A DNA stretch of 64,000 nucleotides from Thauera carbonicopians (lineage in GTDB: Bacteria; Pseudomonadota; Gammaproteobacteria; Burkholderiales; Rhodocyclaceae), in the NCBI RefSeq assembly GCF_025699485.1, contig NZ_JANUXN010000002.1, positions 434,001 through 498,000 of the forward strand, read 5' to 3'. A program made the position numbers and the translations under genes. This document shows positions 54,831 to 62,678 of the stretch, piece by piece. Numbering within the stretch: position 1 is the first letter of the stretch; every line of letters begins with the position of its first letter. Below the pieces are notes generated by a model that searched no databases, was not told where the DNA came from, and was given only the letters and a program-made list of their open reading frames with translations.

Positions 54831-56560
54831 TTGCGGCCCTCCTCGGTCACGCCCAGCCATTCCTTGATTAGGTTGGCGACGGTCTTGGGATCGTCGCGGG
54901 CCAGCTCGCGGGCGCGGGCGAGGCGGCTTTCGTAGCTGTCGGCTTCATCTCCGCCCGACAGCGACACGACCACGCCGTCCTCGTCTTCGTCGCCGGCTTC
55001 GCCGCCCAGGCCCGGTTCGCCCTGAGCGTCCTTGGCCGGCTTTTCCTTCGGCGGGATCACCGTGCGCAGCAGCGGGCGCAGCACGCCGAAGTAGGCGAGC
55101 AGGATCGCGATCAGGATCAGCAGCCAGTTCAGCCCTTCGCGGCCGAGCTCGACCATTTCCGGATCCTTCCACAGCGGCGGCGCGGCGTCGTCCGGGTCGC
55201 GGGCGAAGGCGTTGTTGGCGACGTTGATCGAATCGCCCCGGTCGGCGTTGTAGCCGACGGCTTCGCGCACGACGTTGGTGATGCGGGCGATTTCCTCGTC
55301 GGTCAGCGGCACCCGGGTCGGCTTGCCTTCCGGGCCGGGAACGGTGCGATTGTTGACCACCACCGCCACCGACAGGCGCTTGATCTGGCCGACCGCCTGC
55401 TTGATGTGCTGGATGCTGCGGTCGACTTCGTAGTTGAGCACCGCACTGCGGTTGCTGCTGATCACGCCCTGCGAGCCTTGCTGGCCTGCGCCGACCGGCG
55501 GCACGCTGAGCGGCGCGGTGGCCGGCACCGGCGGCTGGTTGGTGAGCGCGCCGGGAATGCCTTGCGGCCCCTGCTGCGGGTTGATGGTCTCGGTGGTCTG
55601 CTGGCTGCGGATCGCCTGATCGGGCGAAGGATTGGGCTTGTAGGTCTCGGCGGTCTGCTCGACCTGGTTGAAATCGACGGCGGCGGTGACCTGGGCGCGG
55701 AAGTTGTCCTTGCCGAACAGCGGCACCAGGATGTTGTCGATGCGCTCGATCAGGCCTTCCTCGACCATGCGCACGTACTGCAACTGGTTGGCGTTGAGGC
55801 CGGCGCGCATCAGCGGGTCGGCCCGTTCGGTCAGCAGCTTGCCGCTCTGGTCGATGATCTTGACGCCTTCGGCGGTCATGCGCGGCACGCTGGACGACAC
55901 CAGGTGCACGATGCCGGCGACCTGGTTCTCGTCCAGGATGCGTCCCGGGCGCAGGTTCACCATCACCGACGCGGTCGGCTTCTGGTCGTCGCGCAGGAAG
56001 GCGGTCTGCTTGGGCATCGCCAGGTGCACGCGGGCGCTGTCGACCGCCGAGATCGACTGCACGGTGCGCGACAGCTCGCCTTCGAGCGCGCGCTGGTAAT
56101 TGACCTGTTCGTTGAACTGCGAGATGCCCAGCTTCTGGCCGTCCATCAGTTCGAAGCCGGCCAGCCCGCCCTTGGGCAGGCCGGCTGCGGCCAGGCGCAG
56201 GCGGGTTTCGTGCACCTGCGCGCTGGGCACCAGGATCGCATTGCCGGTGGCCGACATCCGGTAGGGCACGTTCTGCTGCTGCAGCGTGGCGATGACCTGG
56301 CCGCCGTCGCGCTCGTCGAGGTTGGAGTACAGCACCGCGTAGTCGGGCGGGCGGTTCCACATCAGCAGGGCTGCGATCAGCGCGATCGTCAGCGCGAGCG
56401 CGGCGGCAGCGGCGATCTTCTGCTGCTGCGTCAGCGCCTTGACGTTCTGTAGCGCCTGCTGCAGGCGAGTAGGTTCGGCGGCGGGTTCGCCGCCAGCGGG
56501 TATGCCCCCGGCGGGTATGCCTCCAATGGGCATCTCGGCAGTGTTCTCGGCAGCGGCCAT
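54827..56560 (-). CDS. fliF: Flagellar MS-ring protein FliF
   Basis: 577 aa MS-ring subunit anchoring the basal body in the inner membrane. First helix near 45-63 (AAALALTIALIAALLMW), periplasmic ring-building domains (YAVLYSNLDERDGGQVIATL, VQSISAVDSARVHLAMPKQT), second helix near 485-500 (LNWLLILIAILLAYFGVL) and a C-terminal FliG-binding tail (ELARDDPKTVANLIKEWLG). The N-terminus carries a short Gly/Pro repeat (GGIPAGGIPAGG). First gene of the long minus-strand fli series. Confidence 0.97.
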   Translation of the reverse strand: MAAAENTAEMPIGGIPAGGIPAGGEPAAEPTRLQQALQNVKALTQQQKIAAAAALALTIALIAALLMWNRPPDYAVLYSNLDERDGGQVIATLQQQNVPYRMSATGNAILVPSAQVHETRLRLAAAGLPKGGLAGFELMDGQKLGISQFNEQVNYQRALEGELSRTVQSISAVDSARVHLAMPKQTAFLRDDQKPTASVMVNLRPGRILDENQVAGIVHLVSSSVPRMTAEGVKIIDQSGKLLTERADPLMRAGLNANQLQYVRMVEEGLIERIDNILVPLFGKDNFRAQVTAAVDFNQVEQTAETYKPNPSPDQAIRSQQTTETINPQQGPQGIPGALTNQPPVPATAPLSVPPVGAGQQGSQGVISSNRSAVLNYEVDRSIQHIKQAVGQIKRLSVAVVVNNRTVPGPEGKPTRVPLTDEEIARITNVVREAVGYNADRGDSINVANNAFARDPDDAAPPLWKDPEMVELGREGLNWLLILIAILLAYFGVLRPLLRTVIPPKEKPAKDAQGEPGLGGEAGDEDEDGVVVSLSGGDEADSYESRLARARELARDDPKTVANLIKEWLGVTEEGRK

Positions 56561-56654
56561 GATGGCAGTCCACTTTTTCGGATGGACGCATTGTCACGCG
56601 GCCCTGGCAAGGGTGGTCATGCGAATAGCGGCATTTTTTGCCGCCTGTTTGCCG

Positions 56655-56669
56655 GCTAAGATAGTGCCC
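56655..56669 (-). promoter_or_regulatory. Candidate sigma-54 promoter of fliF
   Basis: On the minus strand GGGCACT-ATCT-TAGC keeps the GG/GC spacing of the sigma-54 element, with three mismatches to TGGCACG-N4-TTGC. It lies about 95 bases upstream of fliF, immediately before the divergent fleS start. Confidence 0.45.
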
Positions 56670-56672
56670 ACC

Positions 56673-57938
56673 ATGATTAGAGTGCAGGGCGTGAATACGG
56701 AACCCAGCCATTCTTCTGCCGGAGCGGCGGCTGCCGGACTGCAGGCCGCCGGAACGCCGGCAGCCGGATCGCCGGCCGCCCCTCTCGACGCGGCGCAGCT
56801 GGCCGAGGCGTTTGCGCTGTTCAACCGCGCCTCCGAGGAACTGTCGACCGCCTACAACGCGCTGCAGGCGCAGGTCGGGCAGCTGACCGAGCGGCTGTCG
56901 GTGCTGATGGGCGCGCTGCCGGCAGCGGTGGTCGTCGTCGATCGCGCGGGCCTCGTCGTCCAGGTCAATCGTGCGGCCGAGGCCTTGTTCGGCGGCGCGC
57001 TGGTCGGCACCGCTTGGCGTGCCGCGTGGGCGCGCCTGCAGGCCACCGAGACGCCGGGCGAGTTCAGCTTCGCTGCGCCGGGCGAGGGCGGCAGTGCTGA
57101 CGAGCCGCGGCGGCTGTCGCTGTCCGAATCCGCGCTCGAATCGGGCGATGAGCGGATCGTGCTGCTGCACGACATCACCGAAACCCACCGCATGCGCCTC
57201 GCTTCCGAGCGCAACGAACGGCTCGCGGCGATGGGCGAGATGGTCGCCGGCCTGGCGCACCAGCTGCGCACGCCGCTGGCTGCCGCGCTGCTCTACACCG
57301 GCAACCTGCGCCAGCCCGAGCTCGACGCTGCGCAGCGCAGCCACGTCGCCGACCGCGCGCTGGAGCGCCTGCGCTACCTGGAACGCCTGATCCGCGACAT
57401 GCTGTTGTTCGCCCGCGGCGACAGCCTGGGGCGGCAGCGCTTCCACGTCTGCGAGCTCGCAGCGGAACTTGCCCATACGCTGGAGCCGCTGGCGAAGGCG
57501 AAGCAGATCGAGTTCGACGCACACTGCGGCTGCGGCGACACCGAACTCCTTGGTGACCGCAAGGCACTGGGCGGCGCGTTGACGAATCTGCTCGAAAACG
57601 CCATCCAGGCCAGCGAGGCGGGCGGCTGCGTGCGCTTCGAAGTCGCAAACGTGCCGGCCGCCGACAGCGGCCTGGGCGTGGCCGCGGTGCGTTTCGCCGT
57701 CAGCGACGAAGGCCGGGGCATTCCGGCCGAGCTGCAGGAGCGCCTGTTCGAGCCTTTCTTCACCACGCGCGCCGAAGGCACCGGCCTCGGCCTCGCCATC
57801 GCGCGCGGCGTGGCGCGCGGCCACGGCGGCGACATTCTGCTGCGTTCGGCGCCCGGCCAGGGTTCCACCTTCATCCTCAGTCTGCCGATGTCGCTCGAGC
57901 TGCCGGCAGACACGACTTCTTCGCCGTCACCGCCATGA
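56673..57938 (+). CDS. fleS: Flagellar two-component sensor kinase FleS
   Basis: 421 aa cytosolic histidine kinase of the FleS/FlrB type, partner of FleR. No membrane segments. Ala/Gly-rich N-terminus, coiled coil (NRASEELSTAYNALQAQVGQ), PAS domain (about 85-165), H-box GEMVAGLAHQLRTPLAAALL, then N box (LTNLLENAIQASEA), G1 (DEGRGIP) and G2 (GTGLGLAI). An ATG at 56673 and a GTG at 56691 are both possible starts; neither has a strong ribosome site. Overlaps fleR by four bases (ATGA). Confidence 0.92.
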   Translation: MIRVQGVNTEPSHSSAGAAAAGLQAAGTPAAGSPAAPLDAAQLAEAFALFNRASEELSTAYNALQAQVGQLTERLSVLMGALPAAVVVVDRAGLVVQVNRAAEALFGGALVGTAWRAAWARLQATETPGEFSFAAPGEGGSADEPRRLSLSESALESGDERIVLLHDITETHRMRLASERNERLAAMGEMVAGLAHQLRTPLAAALLYTGNLRQPELDAAQRSHVADRALERLRYLERLIRDMLLFARGDSLGRQRFHVCELAAELAHTLEPLAKAKQIEFDAHCGCGDTELLGDRKALGGALTNLLENAIQASEAGGCVRFEVANVPAADSGLGVAAVRFAVSDEGRGIPAELQERLFEPFFTTRAEGTGLGLAIARGVARGHGGDILLRSAPGQGSTFILSLPMSLELPADTTSSPSPP

Positions 57939-59377
57939 TCGAACACCTGAACATTCTCGTCGTCGAGGACGATGCCGCGCTGCGCGACGCCGTGTGCTTC
58001 ACGCTGGAGATGGCCCGCCACGGCGTCACCGGCGTCGATGGCGGACCGGCGGCGCTGGCCGAACTCGAACGCCAGCGCTTCAACCTCGTCGTCACCGACC
58101 TGCGCATGCAGCCGATGGACGGCCTCGAACTGCTGCACGAGATCCGCCTGCGCCAGCCGCAGCTGCCGGTGCTGCTGATGACCGCCTACGGCGACGTCGA
58201 CAAGGCGGTGGCGGCGATGCGCGGCGGCGCCTGCGATTTCCTGATGAAACCCTTCGAACCCGAAGTGCTGCTGGAGAACGTGCGGCGCTACGCGGCGCTG
58301 CCGCCCGCCGCCGAGGACACCGTCGCCGAAGACCCCCATACCTGCAATCTGCTGGCACTGGCCGCGCGCGTGGCCGAGACCGACGCCACGGTGCTGCTGT
58401 CGGGCGAGTCCGGCACCGGCAAGGAAGTCTTCGCGCGCTACATCCACAGCCATTCGCCGCGATGCAGCGGCCCCTTCATCGCGATCAACTGCGCGGCGAT
58501 TCCCGAGAACCTGCTCGAAGCCACGCTGTTCGGCTACGAGAAAGGTGCTTTCACCGGCGCGCAGGCTGCGCAGCCGGGCAAGTTCGAGCAGGCCCAGGGT
58601 GGCACCATCCTGCTCGACGAAATCTCCGAAATGCCGCTCGGCCTGCAGGCCAAGCTGCTGCGGGTGCTGCAGGAGCGCGAAGTCGAACGCGTCGGCGGCA
58701 AGAAGCCGGTGGCGCTCGACATCCGGGTGCTGGCCACCAGCAACCGTGACATGCAGAAGGAAATCGCCGCGGGCCGTTTCCGCGAGGATTTGTACTACCG
58801 GCTCAACGTGTTTCCGATCGCGATTCCCGCGCTGCGCGAGCGGCCGGGCGACATCGTGCCGCTGGCACGCCATTTCCTCGGCCAGCACGCTGCGCGGCTC
58901 AAGCGCCAGGCCCGTCTGGCGACCGAGGCCGAGAGCCTGCTGCCCAGCTACGGCTGGCCGGGCAACGTGCGGGAACTGGAGAACACCTTGCAGCGCGCAC
59001 TGATCCTGACGCCCGGTGACACCGTCGGCGTCGAGACGCTGCGCCTGTGCCTGCCGCACTGGGACGGCGCCGTAGCGGCGCCGGCGGTGCAGATCGCTCC
59101 GGCGGCAGATTTTGCCGCAGTGCCGAGCAAGGCGCCTGCCGCGCCGGCGGCAATGTTTGCCGCCAGCCAGCCGTTGCCGCCGCAGACCGGGGCCGTCGCC
59201 GCAGCAGCCCAGGCCACCCGCCCGGCGAACATGAAGGATCTCGAACGCGAGCACATCCTCGGCACGCTGCGCGAACTGGGCGGATCGCGCAAGAAAACCG
59301 TCGAAAAGCTGGGGATTTCGGAACGAACCTTGCGTTACAAGCTGCAACAGTACCGCGACGAAGGCTACGACGTCTAG
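57935..59377 (+). CDS. fleR: Sigma-54-dependent flagellar response regulator FleR
   Basis: 480 aa NtrC-family activator. Receiver domain (NILVVEDDAALRD; phospho-Asp in VVTDLRM; Lys in LMKPFEPE), AAA+ domain with Walker A GESGTGKE, the sigma-54-contact loop GAFTGAQ and Walker B GGTILLDEISEM, then an Ala/Pro-rich linker and a Fis-type HTH (RKKTVEKLGISERTLRYKLQ). Should activate the sigma-54 promoters seen before flgB, flgG, flgK, fliK and fliE. The usual upstream master regulator gene (FleQ/FlrA) is absent from the window. Confidence 0.95.
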   Translation: MIEHLNILVVEDDAALRDAVCFTLEMARHGVTGVDGGPAALAELERQRFNLVVTDLRMQPMDGLELLHEIRLRQPQLPVLLMTAYGDVDKAVAAMRGGACDFLMKPFEPEVLLENVRRYAALPPAAEDTVAEDPHTCNLLALAARVAETDATVLLSGESGTGKEVFARYIHSHSPRCSGPFIAINCAAIPENLLEATLFGYEKGAFTGAQAAQPGKFEQAQGGTILLDEISEMPLGLQAKLLRVLQEREVERVGGKKPVALDIRVLATSNRDMQKEIAAGRFREDLYYRLNVFPIAIPALRERPGDIVPLARHFLGQHAARLKRQARLATEAESLLPSYGWPGNVRELENTLQRALILTPGDTVGVETLRLCLPHWDGAVAAPAVQIAPAADFAAVPSKAPAAPAAMFAASQPLPPQTGAVAAAAQATRPANMKDLEREHILGTLRELGGSRKKTVEKLGISERTLRYKLQQYRDEGYDV

Positions 59378-59400
59378 CCGGCGGGCGGACTCGACAGCGG

Positions 59401-59415
59401 TGGCACGGGCTTTGC
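59401..59415 (+). promoter_or_regulatory. Sigma-54 promoter of fliE
   Basis: TGGCACG-GGCT-TTGC followed by T is an exact consensus sigma-54 element, 24 bases after the fleR stop and 105 bases before the fliE ATG. It gives fliE its own promoter, separate from fleSR. Confidence 0.9.
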
Positions 59416-59519
59416 TCTGCTAGACTGACGTCAACAGCGACACAAAGAGCGATACAGGCCGGGGAACCGAAGATCGGCAGACAGATCACAAGGCCGAAGA
59501 CCTGGACCGGAGAGCAAGC

Positions 59520-59843
59520 ATGGACACCCGTGGAATCGACCAGATGTTGAGCGAACTGCGCTCGGTATCCCAGGCTGCACAGAACAAGCCTGTGGAGCCG
59601 GCTGGGCCCGTGGCGGGCGGCGCCAACTTCGCCGATGTGCTCGACAACGCCCTCAAGGACGTCAGCGCGGCCCAGTCCGAAGCGCGCCAGATGGCGCAGG
59701 AATTTTCCGCCGGCGACCCCAACGTCAATCTCCAAGACGTGATGGTCAATCTGCAGAAGGCCAACCTGTCCTTCCAGCAGATGGTGCAGGTGCGCAACCG
59801 GCTGGTCACCGCGTACCAGGACATCATGAACATGCCTGTTTGA
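59520..59843 (+). CDS. fliE: Flagellar hook-basal body protein FliE
   Basis: 107 aa rod-MS ring adaptor. C-terminal two thirds carry the family signature (FADVLDNALKDVSAAQSEAR, VNLQDVMVNLQKANLSFQQM, VQVRNRLVTAYQDIMNMPV). It follows fleSR on the plus strand, whereas fliF-fliJ, which usually follow fliE in one operon, lie divergently on the other strand. Confidence 0.96.
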   Translation: MDTRGIDQMLSELRSVSQAAQNKPVEPAGPVAGGANFADVLDNALKDVSAAQSEARQMAQEFSAGDPNVNLQDVMVNLQKANLSFQQMVQVRNRLVTAYQDIMNMPV

Positions 59844-59909
59844 GGGGGCTCCAGAATCTGCCGGTGGGCCGGCAGCTTGCGGCGAAAGCCAGGCCCATCG
59901 GTATCCCGG

Positions 59910-59938
59910 ACGGCGGTACGTTTCGTGCCGCCGTTTTT
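59910..59938 (+). terminator. Rho-independent terminator downstream of fliE
   Basis: The stem CGGCGGTACG / CGTGCCGCCG, with one G-T pair and a TTT loop, is followed by GTTTTT. It lies 67 bases after the fliE stop. A second perfect hairpin (CTGCCGG-TGGG-CCGGCAG) precedes it near 59860. It closes the flagellar locus. Confidence 0.85.
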
Positions 59939-60042
59939 CGTTGGGGCTGTACAGGCGTTCCGGACGCTGCTTGTCCTGACCGCTCTATGCGAAGAACCCT
60001 CAAAAGCACGCCTCATGGTTTGATCACCGAGTTCCAGGAAAC

Positions 60043-60576
60043 ATGCGCTTCATCGTTGTCGGCACAAGCGGATCGGGGAAGACCACCTTCGCCAATGCCT
60101 TGTCGAAGGCCATGAGCTGCCCATGCATCGAGCTCGATCGGCTCTATTGGGGGCCGAGCTGGGTTGCCGTGCCACCTGAAGAGTTCAAGCGCGCCGTGTG
60201 TGAGGCCACCACGGGTGAGCGTTGGGTGGCCGACGGAAACTACAGCGCAGTACGTGAACTGTTGTGGTCGCGTGCCACGCACGTCGTCTGGCTCAACTTC
60301 GGCCGCGCTACAGTGTTCTCACGGGTGTTCTGGCGCACGCTAAGCCGTGGCATCAGGCGCACGGAGCTGTTCAACGGCAATCGTGAGTCACTGCGCATGG
60401 CTTTCCTGTCCAGGGAGTCGGTACTGCTTTGGTCATTCACGACCTTCTCCAGGAACAGAATCAAATTTTCGGCGCTTCGTGACGATCCCGGGTTTTCTCA
60501 TCTGCAATGGATGGAGATCACCGAGCCTGCTCGCGTCAACGCGGTGATTCGGTCCCTGTCCCGTGCGGAAGATTGA
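60043..60576 (+). CDS. P-loop adenylate-kinase-like protein (FlaR/topology-modulation type)
   Basis: 177 aa nucleotide-binding protein. Walker A GTSGSGKTTFANALS at residues 7-21; CIELDRLYWGPSW and WVADGNYSAVRELLWSRATH fit the AAA_17/18 group annotated as adenylate kinase or 'DNA topology modulation protein FlaR'. The C-terminal half holds the basic lid (SRGIRRTELFNGNRESLR). Biochemical activity of this branch is poorly defined. A stand-alone gene after the flagellar terminator; the Fla-type name does not imply a motility role here. Confidence 0.8.
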   Translation: MRFIVVGTSGSGKTTFANALSKAMSCPCIELDRLYWGPSWVAVPPEEFKRAVCEATTGERWVADGNYSAVRELLWSRATHVVWLNFGRATVFSRVFWRTLSRGIRRTELFNGNRESLRMAFLSRESVLLWSFTTFSRNRIKFSALRDDPGFSHLQWMEITEPARVNAVIRSLSRAED

Positions 60577-60676
60577 TCGACTGCTTCCACATGCTTGGCC
60601 TTCCCGATGCCGCGGAAACAGACCAGGAATCCTGACGGTGTGAAAGTGCCCCGTGTGTTTCGTTATTCGATGAGGG

Positions 60677-61789
60677 ATGCAAATGGTCGGACAGACAGCA
60701 GACGCAGCGCCGGCGTTGAAGGAAATATTCGACGAACAGTGCATTCAGCACTTCGCGGACGAGGCCGGGCAGGTTTCTTCGGCATTCGACCGGCAATCTT
60801 TCCTTGCCTGCTTCGGCGACCTCGATCAACTCTCCCTGATGGCCCGTGTGAAGCGCGTGGCAGAAGGCCTGCATGTAGCACTGCCCGGAGATTTCCGTTC
60901 GAATGTCGCAAAGCTACGCGAGCTGGCACCGCGTCTGAACAACAGGTTCATCACCCTGGTTCTGCCCGAATACGTCGCGTTTTATGGAGCGGACGATTTC
61001 GAGACGTCGATGGACGTGCTCAAGTTTTTCACGAACTTCGGAAGCTCGGAGTTTGCGGTGCGCCACTTTCTGCGGCGCGATCTCCCGCGCACGCTCAAGG
61101 TCATGGAGGCGTGGGCTCGCGATGACAACGAGCATGTGCGCCGCCTGGCCAGCGAAGGCAGTCGGCCGCGCTTGCCGTGGTCGTTCCAGATCAAGCCGCT
61201 GATGCTCGACCCGTCACCGCTCGTGCCGATACTCGATGCTCTCAAGGACGACCCAAGCCTCTATGTTCGGCGGTCGGTTGCCAACAATCTGAACGACATC
61301 GCCAAGGACAATCCCGTTTGGGCGCTCGATCGCATCGAGCGCTGGCCGCTTGGCGATGCCGGCACCGCATGGATCGCAAAGCACGCGCTGCGGAGTCTGA
61401 TCAAGAAAGGGGAACCCCGTGCTCTGGCAGTGATCGGCGCAGGTGGTGCGCCGCAGGTAAAGCTCACGGACTTGGGTCTCTCACCGCCGGTAATCGAGCT
61501 GGGGCAATCGATCGAACTCGAGTTCGTGCTGTCCTCGACGACGAACGAGACGCAGCGCCTGGTGGTCGATTACGCAATCCATTACGTGAAGAAATCGGGG
61601 AGCGTCGCGCCCAAGGTCTTCAAGCTGAAGGTCCTGGAGTTGACCGGGAATGCCGTCGAGCGGGTCCGCAAGCGGCAGACCATCGCAAACTTCACGACCC
61701 GGGTTCATTATCCAGGCCATCATGCAATGGAGATCCTGGTCAACGGCCAGGTGCTCGGGCGAACGTCTTTCGAGCTGCTGCCGGGCTAA
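60677..61789 (+). CDS. AlkC-type DNA alkylation repair glycosylase
   Basis: 370 aa HEAT-like-repeat DNA glycosylase of the AlkC/AlkD superfamily, which excises N3- and N7-alkylpurines without base flipping. The HEAT-like part (about 1-255) includes the hallmark RRLASEGSRPRLPWSFQI and DPSLYVRRSVANNLNDIAKD. The last 100 residues (SIELEFVLSSTTNETQRLVV onwards) look like the Ig-like C-terminal domain that marks AlkC rather than AlkD. Start at 60677 or at the ATG two codons later. Confidence 0.85.
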   Translation: MQMVGQTADAAPALKEIFDEQCIQHFADEAGQVSSAFDRQSFLACFGDLDQLSLMARVKRVAEGLHVALPGDFRSNVAKLRELAPRLNNRFITLVLPEYVAFYGADDFETSMDVLKFFTNFGSSEFAVRHFLRRDLPRTLKVMEAWARDDNEHVRRLASEGSRPRLPWSFQIKPLMLDPSPLVPILDALKDDPSLYVRRSVANNLNDIAKDNPVWALDRIERWPLGDAGTAWIAKHALRSLIKKGEPRALAVIGAGGAPQVKLTDLGLSPPVIELGQSIELEFVLSSTTNETQRLVVDYAIHYVKKSGSVAPKVFKLKVLELTGNAVERVRKRQTIANFTTRVHYPGHHAMEILVNGQVLGRTSFELLPG

Positions 61790-61863
61790 GGGCGGTCATC
61801 AGTTTCCCCGCTGGAGTCGTCCAAGCGTGCGGAAGCAGGTGTTCCGGACTGTGCTCAGGGAGT

Positions 61864-62169
61864 TCAATCCTCCGGCACGTAGATCATCCGCCCGTCGTCG
61901 AGTCGGTAGGTGATGCCCGCGCGCGAGCCTTGTCCCTCGCCCATTTCGCCGCTGGATTCGTAGCGCGTCAGTTCCTGGCCCTCCTTGATGGTGATGCGCA
62001 TGTCGGCGTCGCCCGGATTCTCGACCACCACCACCCGGTTCTGGGTGAAGGGGTTGAGCGGGTTCTGGGCAATGACCACCATCAGCGTGCCGATGATGAC
62101 GAGGAACAGGTCGATCAGGTTGACGACCGACAGCATCGGGTCGTTGTCGTCTTCGTCGAGGAAGCGCAT
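61864..62169 (-). CDS. DUF2149 membrane protein (HmuU/ExbD-like partner)
   Basis: 101 aa. Short acidic cytosolic N-terminus (MRFLDEDDNDPML), one membrane helix (VNLIDLFLVIIGTLMVVIAQ) with an Asp at its start, and a small periplasmic domain (NPGDADMRITIKEGQELTRY). The layout is that of ExbD/TolR/MotB-like subunits, in which a helix-borne Asp takes part in proton conduction. The ATG overlaps the ExbB-like gene stop (TGATG). A much longer in-frame extension upstream is antisense or shadow sequence and is discarded. Third in the CobN-like/ExbB-like/DUF2149 order. Confidence 0.85.
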   Translation of the reverse strand: MRFLDEDDNDPMLSVVNLIDLFLVIIGTLMVVIAQNPLNPFTQNRVVVVENPGDADMRITIKEGQELTRYESSGEMGEGQGSRAGITYRLDDGRMIYVPED

Positions 62170-62672
62170 CAGCCTAGTGCCTCCCGTTGTCGTTCCAGTT
62201 CGCGCAGGTCCTGCAGCAGCCAGCGCCGGCGGATGCTGAGGATGAAGAAGCAGATGCTGGCGGCCAGCAGCGCCAGGATCACTGCGGAAAAGGCCGCCAC
62301 CATGTTGCGGCCCACCTCCGCCGCATTGCCGCTGCCCAGCGCCAGCAGCGCCGGGCCCATCGGGATCATGGTGGCGATCAGGCCGAGCATCGGTGCGGTG
62401 CGCGAGACGATGCGCAGCCATTCCAGCCGCTTCATGATCCACAGTTCCAGGTCGTCGCTGGCCATCGGCGCCTGTCCGGTCGTGCCTTGCCGGGCGTGGA
62501 TGAACAGTGCTTTCGGGTGGGTGTTGCTGTTGCGCTGCCAGGCTTCGACGGCAAAGGCGCCGAGCATCACCAGCGCGTAGGCCAGGGCGATGCCGATCAG
62601 CAGCATCACCGGCGCGAGGAAGAGGCGCGAGACGTCGTAGAGCAGGGTTTCGATTGCGGCAAATGCGGTCAT
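62169..62672 (-). CDS. MotA/TolQ/ExbB proton channel family protein
   Basis: 167 aa ExbB/TolQ-like membrane protein with three predicted helices (FLAPVMLLIGIALAYALVML; AAFSAVILALLAASICFFIL) and the family pattern VSRTAPMLGLIATMIPMGPA. GAGGA before the ATG at 62672; the upstream CobN-like gene stops six bases earlier. Shorter than TolQ (230) but similar to HmuT-type partners. Probably forms a proton-driven complex with the DUF2149 protein and the membrane-anchored chelatase. Confidence 0.88.
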   Translation of the reverse strand: MTAFAAIETLLYDVSRLFLAPVMLLIGIALAYALVMLGAFAVEAWQRNSNTHPKALFIHARQGTTGQAPMASDDLELWIMKRLEWLRIVSRTAPMLGLIATMIPMGPALLALGSGNAAEVGRNMVAAFSAVILALLAASICFFILSIRRRWLLQDLRELERQREALG

Positions 62673-62678
62673 GTTTCC

